A stretch of 64,000 nucleotides of DNA from Lachnospiraceae bacterium NE2001 (lineage in GTDB: Bacteria; Bacillota; Clostridia; Lachnospirales; Lachnospiraceae). The stretch lies in assembly GCA_900110635.1 (NCBI GenBank), contig FOEK01000002.1:124001-188000 (forward strand), in the 5' to 3' direction. Positions 62,201 through 64,000 of the stretch are shown here, piece by piece. The translations under genes were made by a program, and so were the position numbers. The number at the start of each line of letters is the position of its first letter. Position 1 is the stretch's first letter. The notes beneath the pieces were generated by a model, which had not been told where the DNA came from, did no database searches, and saw only the letters and a program-made list of their open reading frames with translations.

Positions 62201-63700
62201 ATGAAGAATAATGCTAGTAAAGAGAAGGTTATAGTAATTGGTGGTGGTATCGCAGGACTATCAGCAGGAATCTATGCTTGCCTTGGAGGCTTTGATGTTA
62301 CAATATATGAGAAAAATGCTATCCCAGGCGGTGAGTGCATCGGGTGGAACAGAAAGGGTTATCATATAGATAACTGCATTCATTGGCTTACAGGAACCAA
62401 GAAGGGTACAGAGCTTTACGATGTTTGGAAGCAGGTTGGAGCCATTTCTAACGAAACAGAGTATGCGCCGATAGAAGCATTTTACTCTGCTAAATATGAA
62501 GGAAAGACAGCGACTCTGTGGAATGACCTGAAGCGTACAGAGAGAGAACTTATCGCCCTTGCCCCAGAGGATGAGGAAGAGATAAAGAAGTTCATCCAGT
62601 ATACAGAGTATTCAAAGCAGTGCCAGATCCCTGCTAAGAAGCCTATGGAAATGTGGGGCGTTAAGGACTATATCTCTATGGGAAAGACAATGGCTGACTT
62701 CCCTAAGGTAATGAAGAAGTTCGGAAAGATATCTCTGGAGGAGTACAGCAAGAGATTTAAGAATCCACTTATGCAGAGACTGATGTGCGATTATCTTCCA
62801 AAGGATTACTGTATATATGCATTTATGGTATCATACGCTACTATGTCTGATGGTAACGGAGGCGTTCCAATGGGCGCTTCACTTCAGATGTCACTTCGTA
62901 TGGAAAAAAGATTTAAGGACTTAGGCGGAAAGATATATTATAATACTGGTGTGGAGAAGTTCGAGCTTGGTAAGAAATGTGTGTCAGGCGTAAGACTTGA
63001 GGATGGAAGTGTAGTAAAGGCTGACTATATTATCCCAACGGTTGATACAAACCTGCTCTTTAACAAGTTCCTACCAAAGAGCTATATGCCAAAGGAGCTT
63101 AAGGTGGCTTACGATTCTCCAAAGGATTACCCAGCCTGCAGCGGATTCCAGGTTGCATTTGCAGTAACAGTCGATTATTCTGAGGGTGAGACAGTATTTA
63201 TCGATATAGATCCGATCAAGGTTGGAAATAGAACATTTGACAGAATGTATGTAAAGGCTTACGGCTATGATCCTATCTTCGTGAAGGATGGAAAGCAGGT
63301 TATCCAGACCTGTATCACTCAGATAGATGAGGACTATAAGTACTGGAAGAGCCTTTCAAAAGAAGAATATACAAAGGTTAAAGAGGCGCTGGTTAAGGAA
63401 GTAGAGAAGAGGATCCTGGCAGCATTCCCAGAGGTTGAGGACAGCATAGAGTATCTTGATGCGTGGACCCCACTTACCTACGAGAGATATGTAAATGCAT
63501 ATCACGGCAGCTACATGAGCTTTACAACAACTCCAACTGGCAAGTCAGTACGCCTTAAGGGCAAGCTGAAGGGTATCGATAATCTGTACCTTGCCGGACA
63601 GTGGACAAGCTCACCAGGCGGTCTCCCAGTAGCAGTAACCAGCGGCAAGTTCGCAGTACAGCGCCTCTTAAAGTCCCAGAAAAGAGATATCAACATATAA
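62201..63700 (+). CDS. Phytoene-desaturase-like FAD-dependent oxidoreductase
   Basis: A 499-residue flavoprotein of the phytoene desaturase/carotene isomerase-like NAD(P)/FAD group. The dinucleotide-binding start is VIVIGGGIAGLSAGIYACLGGFDVTIYEKNAIPGGE, and the C-terminal FAD motif is NLYLAGQWTSSPGGLPVAVTSGK. No signal peptide or membrane helix. No carotenoid genes are nearby; in gut Firmicutes such proteins often pair with a TetR gene, as here, and may act on fatty acids or terpenoid-like compounds. Strong promoter with operator upstream; AGGAGG precedes the start. Confidence 0.85.
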   Translation: MKNNASKEKVIVIGGGIAGLSAGIYACLGGFDVTIYEKNAIPGGECIGWNRKGYHIDNCIHWLTGTKKGTELYDVWKQVGAISNETEYAPIEAFYSAKYEGKTATLWNDLKRTERELIALAPEDEEEIKKFIQYTEYSKQCQIPAKKPMEMWGVKDYISMGKTMADFPKVMKKFGKISLEEYSKRFKNPLMQRLMCDYLPKDYCIYAFMVSYATMSDGNGGVPMGASLQMSLRMEKRFKDLGGKIYYNTGVEKFELGKKCVSGVRLEDGSVVKADYIIPTVDTNLLFNKFLPKSYMPKELKVAYDSPKDYPACSGFQVAFAVTVDYSEGETVFIDIDPIKVGNRTFDRMYVKAYGYDPIFVKDGKQVIQTCITQIDEDYKYWKSLSKEEYTKVKEALVKEVEKRILAAFPEVEDSIEYLDAWTPLTYERYVNAYHGSYMSFTTTPTGKSVRLKGKLKGIDNLYLAGQWTSSPGGLPVAVTSGKFAVQRLLKSQKRDINI

Positions 63701-63757
63701 TGTGCAATGGGGACTGTCCCCATTGCACATAGGTGTGTCCCTTTTTGCACATTTTCC
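63701..63757. repeat. Dispersed palindromic element, copy 3
   Basis: Perfect 12-bp arms TGTGCAATGGGG / CCCCATTGCACA (63701-63712, 63718-63729), then a degenerate second part ending TTTGCACATTTT, the same layout as copy 1. It starts right after the oxidoreductase stop codon and lies before the TetR start. Confidence 0.85.
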
Positions 63758-63795
63758 TACAAATGTTATGTTTGGTTGCACATGGAGAGTAGAGT

Positions 63796-64000
63796 ATGAC
63801 AAGAAAAGAACAAAAGGAAGAAAAAAGACAGAAGATTCTTATGACGGCGCTCACGCTTTTTGTGGAGCGTGGATACTATGATACGAAGATTACTGATATC
63901 GCTTCGGCGGTTCCCATGAGCACAGGTCTTATGTTTCATTATTTTGAATCTAAGGAGGAGCTTCTGCTGGAACTGGTTAAAATGGGAGCGGGAGCTACCA
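63796..64000 (+). CDS. TetR family regulator (partial, cut by the window end)
   Basis: The first 68 codons of a TetR protein are present and the frame is still open at the window end. Residues about 12-60 hold the helix-turn-helix (ILMTALTLFVERGYYDTKITDIASAVPMSTGLMFHYFESKEELLLEL). The start ATG follows GGAGAG. It is in the same direction as the FAD oxidoreductase and probably represses that promoter through the ATTGAATC dyad. Confidence 0.85.
   Translation, partial: MTRKEQKEEKRQKILMTALTLFVERGYYDTKITDIASAVPMSTGLMFHYFESKEELLLELVKMGAGAT

Noticed and set aside
1-64000. CRISPR array, prophage or insertion sequence
   Set aside because: No regularly spaced repeats, phage structural genes, integrase or transposase were seen; the only repeats are the short dispersed elements listed.

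Overview
The window looks like chromosomal DNA from a strictly anaerobic, carbohydrate-fermenting member of the Lachnospiraceae (Butyrivibrio/Pseudobutyrivibrio-like). This is inferred from the moderately low G+C, consensus AGGAGG ribosome sites, Gram-positive lipoprotein signals, intracellular GH43 and GH95 glycosidases, ferredoxin-dependent 2-oxoacid chemistry, a flavodoxin, and many two-component and GGDEF proteins. I saw no rRNA, tRNA, CRISPR array, phage gene or transposase.

Layout. 1-6230: flavodoxin, a sugar-receptor-like diguanylate cyclase, a radical SAM protein and an OmpR-type two-component system. 6295-14030: a DUF4143 ATPase, an ABC exporter (ATPase plus large FtsX permease) with a serine hydrolase, and a NapH-like membrane ferredoxin. 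14126-20546: a minus-strand hybrid histidine kinase, then a second paralogous ABC exporter with its own TetR regulator. 20671-28619: a tight four-gene run of a LacI-receptor/GGDEF protein, a GH43 glycosidase, a DHH/DHHA1 phosphoesterase and a TIR-transmembrane-beta-propeller protein.

28620-51947 is a large sulfur amino acid region. A 38-codon ORF with Cys runs, followed by a terminator hairpin, precedes mccB-mccA (reverse transsulfuration) and a LysR gene. A convergent LysR paralog is divergent from metE-metF. Then come metN-metI, a four-subunit 2-oxoacid:ferredoxin oxidoreductase, metQ, a PaaK-like CoA ligase, an aminotransferase, an AhpD-like protein, a second complete metN-metI-metQ set, an iron-dependent alcohol dehydrogenase, and an overlapping pair of a GCS2-family glutamate-cysteine ligase and a class II glutamine amidotransferase. 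The order suggests uptake of methionine (or a similar amino acid) linked to transamination, ferredoxin-dependent oxidative decarboxylation or its reverse, and CoA-ester chemistry. Recurrent CTATAAC-type motifs and palindromes in the promoters hint at a shared LysR regulon.

51984-64000: a lipoprotein of unknown function, a second two-component system, the VTC / DUF4956 / beta-helix lipoprotein cluster, a GH95 glycosidase, a DUF4867 protein, a phytoene-desaturase-like FAD oxidoreductase with a clear promoter/operator, and a TetR gene cut by the window end. Two families of dispersed structured repeats occur between genes. The best candidates for something new are the Cys-codon attenuator ahead of mccBA, the OFOR genes placed between metI and metQ, and the nucleotide-signalling run ending in the TIR protein.
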